From a virus: a stretch of DNA of 61,335 nt. The notes beneath the pieces are model-generated. The model did not search any database, was not told the origin of the DNA, and saw only the letters and a program-made list of their open reading frames with translations. Made by a program: the position numbers and the translations under genes. Below are positions 25,111 through 33,190 of this stretch, piece by piece (within the stretch, counting starts at the first letter, position 1; each line of letters starts with the position of its first letter). The DNA is taken from IMG/VR virus record IMGVR_UViG_3300009177_000040, positions 1-61,335 of that record; one strand, given 5' to 3'.

Positions 25111-25307
25111 AGGCCACCTCCTCTCCGTTTGTCAGCAGCCGTCTCAGGCTGCGCGGGTACTGCCTGTCGGTACCCGGCCGTCCAGCGGTGAGCGGACTGC
25201 TCCGAGACGCCGAGCGCGCGGTACCGGCCGTACATGGCGTCGGCCCACTCCGCGGCCGAGTGATGGCCGAGGGAGAAGCGGACGCCGTTGGGCTTCACGT
25301 AGAGCAC
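25107..25307 (-). CDS. Small hypothetical protein
   Basis: A 66-residue protein from a GTG preceded by AAGGAGT. The body (HHSAAEWADAMYGRYRALGVS) looks like a short helical DNA-binding or tail-recognition module, with a basic C-terminus. It overlaps the end of the methyltransferase-like gene by 13 bases. Confidence 0.5.
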   Translation of the reverse strand: MLYVKPNGVRFSLGHHSAAEWADAMYGRYRALGVSEQSAHRWTAGYRQAVPAQPETAADKRRGGGL

Positions 25308-26011
25308 AGAGCGACTCCTTCGTAGGCTGCCCAGGTTCGTGAGAACCTGATGCGGCTTGGCTCCTGCTGCAGCCAGAGCATGGAGCAGGAACCGTAGTTG
25401 GCCTCCGCCCGGGCGACGCTGTAGCCGTACAGCTCGTGGAAGAACCGGCTCATGCCGTCCAGGTACTCGGGGTAGTCGCCGCAGTCGTTGTGCAGGAGCG
25501 CACCGTACCGAGCGCGGTGAAGGTGCAGGTGCGGCTCGGCGATGTCCGTCGTCACGATGTGCCTGTGACCTCGGTTGAACATCCAGGCCCAGAGCAGCTG
25601 CATCAGCTTGTTCTTGCGCCAGGCATGGATCGTGAAGTCGCCGAAGTCGGCGTCCAGGAGCGCACGCCGGGCCAGCACCGGCTTGGCGATGCTGTCGTAG
25701 ACGTCGCCCTCCCTGACCGTCAGCCCCAGGCCGCGCAGGTGCTCGCACAGCCCGGGGTCACGCTCATGCACAACATGGGTCTCTGGCTTGCAGTAGTGGC
25801 GGATCAGAGTCGAGCTGCAACCCAGCCCACCGAACAGTTCGACCGCCGACCGCACCGGCCCGATCGAAGCGAACAGTGCCTCCCGGCACAGCGTGTGCTT
25901 GCTGATGAACGACCGCCGGTACGCACTGAACGGGCCTCCCCGACGCGGCTTCTCGTCGGGGAGGTTGACGGCCATCCGCCACTTGTTGCAGATCAGCCAG
26001 TCCTCGTTCAT
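25295..26011 (-). CDS. SAM-dependent methyltransferase-like protein
   Basis: A 238-residue protein. VELFGGLGCSSTLIRHYC with HVVHERDP and GLTVREGDVYD resembles motif I-III of Rossmann methyltransferases. The usual DNA-methyltransferase catalytic motifs (PCQ, DPPY) were not found; ADFGDFTIHAW occupies the motif IV position. The target may be DNA, RNA or a small molecule. The start overlaps the previous zinc-ribbon gene. Confidence 0.55.
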   Translation of the reverse strand: MNEDWLICNKWRMAVNLPDEKPRRGGPFSAYRRSFISKHTLCREALFASIGPVRSAVELFGGLGCSSTLIRHYCKPETHVVHERDPGLCEHLRGLGLTVREGDVYDSIAKPVLARRALLDADFGDFTIHAWRKNKLMQLLWAWMFNRGHRHIVTTDIAEPHLHLHRARYGALLHNDCGDYPEYLDGMSRFFHELYGYSVARAEANYGSCSMLWLQQEPSRIRFSRTWAAYEGVALCST

Positions 26012-26166
26012 GTGGTCGTGCCGTAGTAGGACTTGGCGCAGCCGGTCGAACAGAACGGGTCTACGTACATCGCCGGGTTGACGCCTGTCCGAGGTGCGGC
26101 GATCTTGATCGGCTTCTTGCATACGAAGCAGCGACCGTCGCGCCTCGGCTTGGGCTTGTCCCTCAT
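26008..26166 (-). CDS. Small zinc-ribbon protein
   Basis: A 52-residue basic protein with CFVCKKPI and CSTGCAKSY, a treble-clef-like zinc site. Coupled by ATGA overlaps to the genes on both sides. Confidence 0.6.
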   Translation of the reverse strand: MRDKPKPRRDGRCFVCKKPIKIAAPRTGVNPAMYVDPFCSTGCAKSYYGTTT

Positions 26167-26978
26167 GCTGCCAGCGCCATGTCTGGCACAGCGTACGCAC
26201 GGGACAACCGCTCGGCCGCAAGCCGGGCCTCCTCAGCGGCAGCAGTCATCCGCTGGAAGCTCCGGCCCATCGCTTCGATCTGCGTTTGGGCCTGCCGTGC
26301 GCTCGCCAGAGCTGCCGTGAGGACGTTGGGCCTGTTCGCCGACGAGGGGGAGAGCCGCATGCTGTTGGCGACCCGGTGGAAGTTCGCCGGGTCGGTCTCG
26401 AGCAGCAGCTTGAGCGCGATCAGCGAGTCCTCGTCGATGTACGAGTACGACAGGTGGATGCAGTGCGACCATTCCGGCGTCCCGTTCTTGCCGAGCTGGT
26501 GCACCGTCCCGCCCTTGCGCAGACGGTACAGCTCGCCGTCCGCACCGCAGACCGTGAAGGTGCCCGTCTTGGCGTACTCCCACTTCTGCGTCTCGGACAG
26601 CATCGACACCAGCAGCCGCTGACCCTTGCGCACAGCCCGCTTGCGGCGGATGGCCTGGCGGTGCTTCCGCTCGCGCGTCTCGCGCAACCGGCGGTCGGCC
26701 TCCTCCTGGCTGATGGCGGGCTGGGCGACCGGATGGTTGTACTGGCCGTAGTCGTAGGTCACCGTCTGGGCCGGGTACTGGTCGGACACCCACACGTTCC
26801 CGTTGACCTCGTAGACGTAGCGCATCGACCCGGTCGTGTTTTCGGCGTACGTCGGCCAGATCGTGTTGACCTGGTACGAGTTGGACGTACCCGTTGCCGT
26901 GATCCCCGTGACCGACCACGAGTCGGTCCCGTCTTCCCGCCAGGCCAGCCGGGCGTTGTCGTAGACGAAGCCCGCCAC
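26163..26978 (-). CDS. Hypothetical protein
   Basis: A 271-residue protein. The N-terminal third is beta-rich (SMRYVYEVNGNVWVSDQYP), followed by a basic helix (RRLRETRERKHRQAIRRKR) and a C-terminal helical region. GTG start right after a TAG. Unrecognised; conserved-looking composition. Confidence 0.55.
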   Translation of the reverse strand: MAGFVYDNARLAWREDGTDSWSVTGITATGTSNSYQVNTIWPTYAENTTGSMRYVYEVNGNVWVSDQYPAQTVTYDYGQYNHPVAQPAISQEEADRRLRETRERKHRQAIRRKRAVRKGQRLLVSMLSETQKWEYAKTGTFTVCGADGELYRLRKGGTVHQLGKNGTPEWSHCIHLSYSYIDEDSLIALKLLLETDPANFHRVANSMRLSPSSANRPNVLTAALASARQAQTQIEAMGRSFQRMTAAAEEARLAAERLSRAYAVPDMALAA

Positions 26979-26981
26979 GGC

Positions 26982-27212
26982 CTACCCCCCGACGAGCGGC
27001 GGGGAGAGGATGATGCGCTCGGCCTTCGGATCGAACTTGTGGAGCTGCTCCTTCTTGCCGCCCTCCTTGTCGACGCGGTACGCCAGGTGGCCCTTGGCGA
27101 CCATGTCGTCGAACGTGGCCTGTGCGTTCTCGATCTCGTCCGGGCTGTTCTTGTCCCAGCCCACCGTGATGTCTCCGGCCTCACGATCGAGGATTGCCAG
27201 AGTGCCCATCAT
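26982..27212 (-). CDS. Small hypothetical protein
   Basis: A 76-residue protein beginning MMGTLAILDREAGDITVGWD, with a mixed alpha/beta pattern. GAAGGAGG lies inside the last codons of the upstream gene, whose stop overlaps this start. Short proteins of this type are frequent in actinophages, function unknown. Confidence 0.6.
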   Translation of the reverse strand: MMGTLAILDREAGDITVGWDKNSPDEIENAQATFDDMVAKGHLAYRVDKEGGKKEQLHKFDPKAERIILSPPLVGG

Positions 27213-27583
27213 GCCTCCTTCTTGGCCAGTTCGATGGCCGTGTCGAGCACGAGGATCGCGTCGTGCTTGCGCGTCTCTTTGCTGTCGTTGAACGACTCCA
27301 CGCCTCTGTGCTTGAAGCTCGGGTACTTCTGTTCGATGGCCTTCTTGAGGAACCGTTCCGCCTTCGTGACGTGGATGCCGTCCACGTCCCGGCAAAGCTG
27401 GAGCAGGCAGCGGCCGTGCCCGCTCGGGTTGCTGGCCGTCCAGCCGGACGACGACCAGGCACCGCGCGGTGAGATGGCCACGCGGGCACGCTCCAGCACG
27501 TCGAGCGCGGACGTGGCAGGGCCACCGAACTCGGGTGCGATCTTGCCCTTCTTGAACGGCTTACGGGGTGGTACCTGCAGCAT
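27209..27583 (-). CDS. DUF6197-like protein
   Basis: A 124-residue protein. LERARVAISPRGAWSSSG, GRCLLQLCRDVDG and VESFNDSKETRKHDAILVL follow the layout of the actinobacterial DUF6197 family (N-terminal helix, a central CL-A motif, and a C-terminal ND-T motif). A second, related protein is at 31822-32304. Function unknown. Confidence 0.5.
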   Translation of the reverse strand: MLQVPPRKPFKKGKIAPEFGGPATSALDVLERARVAISPRGAWSSSGWTASNPSGHGRCLLQLCRDVDGIHVTKAERFLKKAIEQKYPSFKHRGVESFNDSKETRKHDAILVLDTAIELAKKEA

Positions 27584-27947
27584 CGGCTGCCTCCTTCGGT
27601 TGAGCGACCAAGTCGCGTAGCTTGACGTTCTCCTTGGCCAGCCGATCTGCCCGCCGGGTGAGAGCGCGCACCGCGAGACGGAGCTCGTCGTTCTCGACCG
27701 CGAGCGCGTTGGCCGTCTCGGTCAGAGCCGGTGCGTTGACGCCTTCCGGGTTCATCTTCTTCAGGGCAGCCAGCTGCCGTAGCGCCTCCTGCACCTCGCG
27801 CTGGAGCTGGTCGGCTCGAGCCTGCGCGGCCTGCCCGGTCAGCTCGTCGTACTCCTCCTGGTGCAGCTCGATCAGCTTGAGCGCCGCAGCCTTGTTGACT
27901 CGCTCCTCAGAGTCACCGAAGAACAGGTTGTCGAGGAACTCCTTCAC
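27561..27947 (-). CDS. Coiled-coil protein
   Basis: A 128-residue protein that is almost entirely coiled coil (QLQREVQEALRQLAALKK, AVENDELRLAVRALTRR). GTG start overlapping the preceding TGA. It may partner the adjacent HicA-like protein, which also has a long coiled coil. Confidence 0.6.
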   Translation of the reverse strand: MKEFLDNLFFGDSEERVNKAAALKLIELHQEEYDELTGQAAQARADQLQREVQEALRQLAALKKMNPEGVNAPALTETANALAVENDELRLAVRALTRRADRLAKENVKLRDLVAQPKEAADAAGTTP

Positions 27948-28738
27948 GGCCGGGTCTCCGCTTTGTCGAGCCGGGTCAGGATTTCGTCCGAGATGGCCTG
28001 ACGCCGGGCCAGCATCTCGTCCAGCTGCTCTTGCAGCGTATGGACGCGGTCGGCCATCTCGTCGATGCGGCTGGTCAGGTCATCATGGTCGCGAGCCAGC
28101 TCCACCATGCCAGCCGAGGCCAGCTTGGCTTGCGCCTGCACCTGCTTGGCCTTCTCGAACATCTCCTTCTCGGTCAGTGCCTTCTCGGCATTGGCGAACG
28201 AGTCCTCCTCCTTTGCCTCGGTGATCATCTTGTCGAGCTCGGCCTCGCCGATCGGCTCGCTGCCGTTGGTCGGCACCAGGGCATCCCACTCGCGCATGGC
28301 GGTGTCGATCAGTAGATGCGACCACGCGCTCAGGCCACCGTTGGTCCTCTTGACGAAGTCGTGAATGCTGGCTGACGCCGAGTCGAACGTCTTGTAGGTC
28401 CGTAGCCCCGGCTGCAGCTTTGGCATCTCCTCGGTTAGGAACCTGGCGAACACCGCCTTGTTGGGCATGGCGGCGATGCGCTTCCGCAGCTCGGCGACGG
28501 ACGCTATCTCGACCGGCGGCTTGGCGGGACCGGCGGGTTGGTTGGCCGGGGTGATCCCGGCCTGCCGTAGCAGCGCCGTCGTGTTCTCCCGCCAGCGCCG
28601 ATCGCTCGGCGTCGACGAGATGGTCACGACGAACTTGTCGTTGAGGTAGACCGCCTGGTGGCCGCTGCCGGTGTAGCGCACCTCCACACCTTCGATGTGC
28701 TCGATGCTCCGCACAAGTTGCTTCACGTCCTTGTTCAC
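27944..28738 (-). CDS. HicA-like N-domain fused to a coiled-coil region
   Basis: A 264-residue protein. Residues 1-65 resemble the HicA mRNA-interferase fold: KDVKQLVRSIEHIEGVEV, then TGSGHQAVYLNDKFVVTIS with the expected catalytic His, then TALLRQAGI. The rest is helical, ending in a 60-residue coiled coil. HicA toxins are usually about 60 residues with a HicB antitoxin; no HicB is next to it. It may be an RNA-binding protein rather than a toxin. Confidence 0.5.
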   Translation of the reverse strand: MNKDVKQLVRSIEHIEGVEVRYTGSGHQAVYLNDKFVVTISSTPSDRRWRENTTALLRQAGITPANQPAGPAKPPVEIASVAELRKRIAAMPNKAVFARFLTEEMPKLQPGLRTYKTFDSASASIHDFVKRTNGGLSAWSHLLIDTAMREWDALVPTNGSEPIGEAELDKMITEAKEEDSFANAEKALTEKEMFEKAKQVQAQAKLASAGMVELARDHDDLTSRIDEMADRVHTLQEQLDEMLARRQAISDEILTRLDKAETRP

Positions 28739-28995
28739 TTCTCCTCCTTCTCGACGTCCAGCATGTCAGACATGACATCCCGGAACTGATCGAACAGCTC
28801 GCCCCCGGCGTTGATGTCAGGCAAGACCCCGGGCTGCTGGAGCCAAGGGCCAAGCACGCTGACGACTTCCAGGAAGAGCTGCTTGGGGTCGACCACCAGG
28901 AGCCGGGTTGCGCTGTGCTCACCAATCTGCACAGCCAGCACCGGCTCCTCGTACAGCTCGTTGCGCTCGAGCGTGAACCGCTCAGCCCTCAGCAT
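28735..28995 (-). CDS. Small hypothetical protein
   Basis: An 86-residue acidic protein (QLFLEVVSVLGPWLQQPG, FRDVMSDMLDVEKEE). The start lies 14 bases inside the end of the upstream gene. No family recognised. Confidence 0.55.
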   Translation of the reverse strand: MLRAERFTLERNELYEEPVLAVQIGEHSATRLLVVDPKQLFLEVVSVLGPWLQQPGVLPDINAGGELFDQFRDVMSDMLDVEKEEK

Positions 28996-30193
28996 CGGGC
29001 TTGACCTCCTCCGTCTCGGGTTCCGGCTCAGGCTCCTCAGCCACCGGCGGCTCCTTCACCGGGTGGTCCTCCTCGTCCGGTGACATGCGCCAGCTCGGCC
29101 CGGCCAGCTCCACGCCGTCGGTGGCTGCGCCCCAGGCCCAGGCCAAGTCCTCCCGCGTGGGCGGAGGGAACTCGTCCGCCGGGCACCGGCCGCGCAACGC
29201 CAGAGCGGCCATGCCGGTCGCCCGGAACAGCTCGTCCTTCTGCTCCTTGGTGAGATCGCCCTCGCCGAACAGGTAGAGCCGGGCCTGCCCGCCGAAGACC
29301 TGGAACGCCTCCCAGGTGTCAGCGTCGTACGCCTCCTCGACCAGCGCCTGGAGCTGCTTCCAGCTCGTCGGGGCAGGCAGCGGAGCGGGTCCCTCCGTGC
29401 GCTGTTCTGAGGCCAATGCGACCCTATTGGGGGTGCCACCGCCAGCCGGGAGAGCGCCGGAGGGAGCTGCCCCGGGGCTGGTTCCGCTGGATGGCTCGCC
29501 GCCGACCGCGTCCTCCAAGTCCTGGGTGAACACGTCAGACGCAGCCGTCGCGTTCAGCACCGCGGCGACGAGAGCGCGCTTGTCGGCCATCTTCAGCACG
29601 GTGTTCCAGGAGTCAGGCAGGTCTGGATTGTCGACCTGACCGATCTCCTGCTCGGTGATGCGAGCGTCGTCGTCGAAGAAGTTCGAGCCGCAGCCGCCTT
29701 GCTTCTTCCAGCACAGCCAGCCGCCACCGTACTCCTCCTTGCCCTTGATGATCGCCTCCTTCCCGCAGTTCGGGCAGACACGCTTCGCGGTGCGGTGGGC
29801 GTACTTGGACTCCTTCGTCGAGCACAGCCCCTCGCCGGTTCCGACGACGAGCTTGGTTGGGATGTGCTCCAGCGTGCACTTGGAGATGACGGTCAGGTGG
29901 TCGTCGCCATGCCAGACCTTCTCCGTCTCGTAGTGGGGTGCCAGGCGCAGCGCCACGTTGATGGCCTCCGCCCCGGGCTTGAGCAGGCTGGGCCGGTCGG
30001 TACCGGGGATGACGCCGTAGTGGACGTCGGCCGTCATCACCCGGCTCATCACCTGCCTGATCTTGTCCTTCTGTGCAACCACCTCGTCGACCGACAGCTC
30101 GGCACGGGTCATGATGGCCTCGTGCTGGCGGACGGCCGGGAGGTTGGGTAGCTGGTCGAGCACTTCGCCCTCGATGGTCTCCAGGTCGGTCAT
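28982..30193 (-). CDS. Zinc-ribbon DNA-metabolism protein, possible annealing protein
   Basis: A 403-residue protein with start at 30193 chosen by AGGAGAGG upstream. VMTADVHYGVIPGTDRPSLL and KPGAEAINVALRLAPHYE are characteristic of a conserved phage family; a zinc ribbon follows (CPNCGKEA ... CWKKQGGCGSNF), then TVLKMADKRALVAAVLNAT. A Pro/Gly-rich linker leads to a helical C-terminus with an acidic tail. Members are often near single-strand annealing and RusA genes, so a recombination role is possible; I do not assign one firmly. Confidence 0.55.
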   Translation of the reverse strand: MTDLETIEGEVLDQLPNLPAVRQHEAIMTRAELSVDEVVAQKDKIRQVMSRVMTADVHYGVIPGTDRPSLLKPGAEAINVALRLAPHYETEKVWHGDDHLTVISKCTLEHIPTKLVVGTGEGLCSTKESKYAHRTAKRVCPNCGKEAIIKGKEEYGGGWLCWKKQGGCGSNFFDDDARITEQEIGQVDNPDLPDSWNTVLKMADKRALVAAVLNATAASDVFTQDLEDAVGGEPSSGTSPGAAPSGALPAGGGTPNRVALASEQRTEGPAPLPAPTSWKQLQALVEEAYDADTWEAFQVFGGQARLYLFGEGDLTKEQKDELFRATGMAALALRGRCPADEFPPPTREDLAWAWGAATDGVELAGPSWRMSPDEEDHPVKEPPVAEEPEPEPETEEVKPDAEG

Positions 30194-30222
30194 GCCTCTC
30201 CTCTCAGTTCGCCAACGCAAAA

Positions 30223-30271
30223 TGCCCCCAGGAACGGCGACCCTGTGGTAGCGGTCGTCGCCCTGGGGGCA
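30223..30271 (-). terminator. Intrinsic-terminator-like hairpin
   Basis: TGCCCCCAGG pairs with CCTGGGGGCA (10 bp) with a further CGACC/GGTCG inner stem. On the minus transcript it is followed by TTTTGCG. It resembles the hairpin at 32364-32408, which also begins with CCCCAGG arms. Confidence 0.6.
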
Positions 30272-30278
30272 GGTGTAT

Positions 30279-30370
30279 CTTGGGCATGGGACGCGCCGGG
30301 TCGGCGGGTAGGGAACCCTTGCGCTCGGCAACTGCCGCACGGGGTAGCTGGCCCCATGCCCATGCCCAAG
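30279..30370 (-). ncRNA. Branched structured RNA between genes
   Basis: The ends pair over 12 bases (CTTGGGCATGGG with CCCATGCCCAAG). Inside, four small hairpins can form in order: GGGG/CCCC with a 7-base loop, CGGC/GCCG, GGG/CCC with loop TTCCCTA, and CGCCG/CGGCG. The outline is cloverleaf-like but it is not a tRNA: there is no TTCRA loop or usable anticodon arm. It starts four bases after the TGA of the 30375 gene. Confidence 0.45.
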
Positions 30371-30374
30371 CTCG

Positions 30375-30608
30375 TCATGCTTTGGTCCTCCGTGCTCGCC
30401 GGTAGGCCCGGCGTCGCTCGGCCTTGATCACCTTCATGCGCTCGTCGCTCACCGGGTTGAGCACCAGCACACCTTTGTCGCCGACGTCCTCGAGCTGTAC
30501 GCGGCTGACGTCACGTGCTGCCATTCGCTCAGCCCAATCCGTCGGCACCTGTACGTAGTAGACGCGGTTGCCCCGGATGCGCCTTGAGCTGATGCGGCTG
30601 AGGATCAT
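30375..30608 (-). CDS. AbrB-like small DNA-binding protein
   Basis: A 77-residue basic protein. RGNRVYYVQVPTDWAERM and VQLEDVGDKGVLVLNPV fit the swapped-hairpin AbrB pattern, followed by a very basic tail (RRRAYRRARRTKA). ATG preceded by GGAGGAGG. Likely a regulator; the neighbouring RNA structure may be its 3' end. Confidence 0.5.
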   Translation of the reverse strand: MILSRISSRRIRGNRVYYVQVPTDWAERMAARDVSRVQLEDVGDKGVLVLNPVSDERMKVIKAERRRAYRRARRTKA

Positions 30609-30682
30609 GCCACCTCCTCCGGAACAGTAACGCCTGGGTGCCAAGGCGGGCAGCAACAACCCCAGTTCGCCTTCACTGACGC

Positions 30683-31825
30683 TCACCGCTTCGCCTTCGC
30701 GCGGGCGACCGTGTTCCACTCGCGCTCGGTCATGCCGACCATCTGCCAGCCGAAGCCTTCCATCTCGGCCTGGCGGTCGAAGCCCTCCGCCGACTTGGCC
30801 GCGGCGGTCATGGCGTTCAGTGCGCCCCAGCGGGTCATGTCCCCGCCGGTGACGAGCATGGTCAGCACGGTCTCCTTCTCCTCGGCCGTGAGAGCGAAGC
30901 GGTTGGCGAGCACCTCGGTGGCTCCGATGGGGTGCTTGACCGTCGTGCCCTCCAGCGTCTCACGGAGCTGCTCGACCACCTGGTCGAAGCGGGTCTCCGT
31001 GATGGCGTGGCGGAGCGTGTCCCGCGCGGCCAGCCAGTAGGCGTTGTCGTCGGCCTCGAGCGCCTCCTGGCTCAGGATGCCCTCGTCGTCGATGCGCCGA
31101 CCGATGTGGCGACGGCCCAGCTCGCGCGTGACGGTCATGCCGTTGATGCAGGCCAGCCGGTTGACGAACCCGGAGATGGCCATGAGGCCCGACCCTACCT
31201 CGCTGTTGCGCAGCTCGATGCCCCACTGCACGGCGTCACCGACCTTGACCTCCCTGAGCATCTGGGGGAACACGGCCCGGATGTAGAGCCGCTCGTCGGT
31301 GATCGCCGCCTGGTGGAACTCGACCTCCGTGTCTAGGTTCTCGAACTCCGGCAGCAGGTGCCGGGCGATCTGGATGTGGTCGAGCCGCCTGAACGAATCG
31401 GACAGCCAGGCCCGGCCGATCTGCTCACCCACGCCACCGCCCTCGCCCAGCGGCTGCCGGTAGCCCCGGATCATCCGACGCTTCGGCTCCTCGTACAGCC
31501 AGTGACGCACGTTCTTCTCCAGCAGCGGGGGTGCGGCCGTCGTCATCCGATCGAAGTATCGCTTCGGGATGCCGAGGTCCGTCGCCAGCTGCCCGGCCGT
31601 GTACCGGTTCAGGGCGAACGTCTCGGTCTGGTCGTCGGCGTCCACCGTGACCAGGTGGTCGATCCCGACGAAGTCGCCGAGGTCGTTCAGCCGCATCGAC
31701 GCCTCGTAGCTCATGCGCCGGGTGTCGCCGATGACGTCCACCTTGCGCTCGTCCAAGTCGATGATGCGGCCCAGCAGCTGGTCAAGCGAGTCGACCATCT
31801 GGGTGCGTGTCAGGGTCGTGGTCAC
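30683..31825 (-). CDS. DUF932 phage/plasmid-like protein
   Basis: A 380-residue protein from GTG overlapping the upstream stop. Features of the DUF932 group are seen: ALNRYTAGQLATDLGIP near residue 60, ITDERLYIRAVFP, and AISGFVNRLACINGM followed by a helical C-terminus. The biochemical function of this group is unknown; it is common on plasmids and actinophages next to recombination genes. Confidence 0.6.
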   Translation of the reverse strand: MTTTLTRTQMVDSLDQLLGRIIDLDERKVDVIGDTRRMSYEASMRLNDLGDFVGIDHLVTVDADDQTETFALNRYTAGQLATDLGIPKRYFDRMTTAAPPLLEKNVRHWLYEEPKRRMIRGYRQPLGEGGGVGEQIGRAWLSDSFRRLDHIQIARHLLPEFENLDTEVEFHQAAITDERLYIRAVFPQMLREVKVGDAVQWGIELRNSEVGSGLMAISGFVNRLACINGMTVTRELGRRHIGRRIDDEGILSQEALEADDNAYWLAARDTLRHAITETRFDQVVEQLRETLEGTTVKHPIGATEVLANRFALTAEEKETVLTMLVTGGDMTRWGALNAMTAAAKSAEGFDRQAEMEGFGWQMVGMTEREWNTVARAKAKR

Positions 31826-32304
31826 GCTACCTCCTCCTTCAGTTGCGCGAGCCGCTCGTCGAGCAGCCCCCTGATCATGGGCCATGTCGTGCCCGGGTTG
31901 TCGTTGACGTCGATCACCGCCCAGCCCTGCCATTCCTCCTTGCTCTCGACCAGCTTGGACAGCGAGACCGCCGGGGCGAACCGCTCCGTGGTCTCCCGCC
32001 TGGTGGTGATGCCGAGCCGCCAAGCCGACTCCTCGAGCGCGCCAACCAGGCACCAGACGTTCGCCTTGTCGGGGTCGACGCTATCACGGTAGACGCTGTA
32101 GTCGGTGGCCCGTTCGATGTCCTCCAACTCGAGCCGGGTCAGGTCGCTCAGCGGCCCGAAGCCCTGCTCCTGGAGCCACTGGTCTATCTCATCGTCCGTC
32201 CGCTTGGTGCCCCACCAGCAGGACTTCGTCCAGTTCTCGCCGTTGGGGCCGAGCAGCTCCTTCGCTCCTTCCAGGACCGCGATCTTCTGTGCTTTCGTCA
32301 GCAC
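31822..32304 (-). CDS. DUF6197-like protein
   Basis: A 160-residue protein. EGAKELLGPNGENWTKSC, VWCLVGALEESAWRLG and WAVIDVNDNPGTTWPMI match the same outline as 27209-27583, longer by about 35 residues. ATG at 32304 with GAAGGAGG upstream is 60 bases after the 32364 hairpin. Confidence 0.5.
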   Translation of the reverse strand: MLTKAQKIAVLEGAKELLGPNGENWTKSCWWGTKRTDDEIDQWLQEQGFGPLSDLTRLELEDIERATDYSVYRDSVDPDKANVWCLVGALEESAWRLGITTRRETTERFAPAVSLSKLVESKEEWQGWAVIDVNDNPGTTWPMIRGLLDERLAQLKEEVA

Positions 32305-32363
32305 TACGGGTCTCGACTAGCATGCTGCCTCCTTCGTCCGTTGGGTGCCAGAACGCAGAAAGT

Positions 32364-32408
32364 GCCCCAGGGTCACCCCCAACGTGCGGGGGGGGGTGAC
32401 CCTGGGGC
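32364..32408 (-). terminator. 17-bp perfect intergenic hairpin
   Basis: GCCCCAGGGTCACCCCC pairs completely with its complement at 32392-32408 around an 11-base loop. On the minus transcript it begins seven bases after the TAG at 32416 and is followed by ACTTTCTGCG. It may terminate, or process and protect, the upstream message. Confidence 0.65.
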
Positions 32409-32415
32409 TGTTGTG

Positions 32416-33087
32416 CTACGCCGCAGCCTTCGCCCGCGACTTGCGCTGGCGCTTCGGCTTCGGGTCGGGCACGACCTCGGCCTCTGCCTTGGGCGCAGCC
32501 TTGGGCTTCGCCGAGGCGGTCTCGGCCGTGGCCTTCTTCGCGGCAGCGCGGTCAGCGACCTCCTGCAGCTTGTTCAGCACCACGGCGATGTCCTGCGTGG
32601 ACGCAACGCCGAGGCGATCGTACGAGCCGTGGCCCGTCGGGACCTCGACGCTGGGCTTGCGGACACCGAGGTAGGCGTACCCGAGGGTCTGCCCGGCCGG
32701 TGTCTCGATGCGGTGGTACGCCTTCTTCTCGACCAGCTTCGCCGGAATCGCCTCCAGCGCGCTGCGCAGCTCGTCGGCGAGCTGCCCGTTGTTGGCGGCC
32801 TCGTCGGCCATGGTGACTCCTTTCGTGGTGCGTTGTGGAGCGCCGTACCGCTCCTCGATGAAGGCAGCTTCCTGAGAGCGCAACCGCTGCGCCTGCTGCG
32901 CCAGCTTCAAGGCATCGCGCCTACGCTGGTCTGACGCACGGTTGCGTTCTCGCTGATGCTGCTCAAAGTGTTCCCGCCTTAGTTCCTCACGCACGATGCA
33001 TCCCCAGGGGTACACATCGCAGCTGACGCATCGGTGATACACCGTGCCGTGGTGCGGTTCGTGCGTGAAGCCGAACTGGTCGGGCAT
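32416..33087 (-). CDS. Zinc-finger protein with internal start; two nested products
   Basis: One frame of 223 residues. The long form starts at ATG 33087 after GGAGGTGGAGAAGGAGG and has CVSCDVYPWGC and a basic helical middle. An internal ATG at 32811 has its own AAAGGAG and starts a 131-residue product (LVEKKAYHRIETPAGQTLGY, LGVRKPSVEVPTGHGSY) with a Lys/Ala/Pro tail. The internal product is a paralogue of the 39.0-39.3 kb gene, which has the same nested layout. No stop separates the two parts, so a fusion and a short form are both expected. Confidence 0.6.
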   Translation of the reverse strand: MPDQFGFTHEPHHGTVYHRCVSCDVYPWGCIVREELRREHFEQHQRERNRASDQRRRDALKLAQQAQRLRSQEAAFIEERYGAPQRTTKGVTMADEAANNGQLADELRSALEAIPAKLVEKKAYHRIETPAGQTLGYAYLGVRKPSVEVPTGHGSYDRLGVASTQDIAVVLNKLQEVADRAAAKKATAETASAKPKAAPKAEAEVVPDPKPKRQRKSRAKAAA

Positions 33088-33157
33088 CCTCCTTCTCCAC
33101 CTCCTTCTCACGGGGACCGTTGCCTCCGGGCGACCTCCTCCCTCGCCGGGAGAGGCC

Positions 33158-33176
33158 AGCCTATCATAAAGCCCGG
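33158..33176 (-). promoter_or_regulatory. Repeated promoter-like motif
   Basis: Minus strand CCGGGCTTTATGATAGGCT, 17 of 19 bases identical to 22241-22259. TATGAT is a good -10 candidate; no strong -35 is visible. It lies 70 bases upstream of the 33087 start. Confidence 0.45.
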
Positions 33177-33190
33177 TTGTGACAGGGCGG

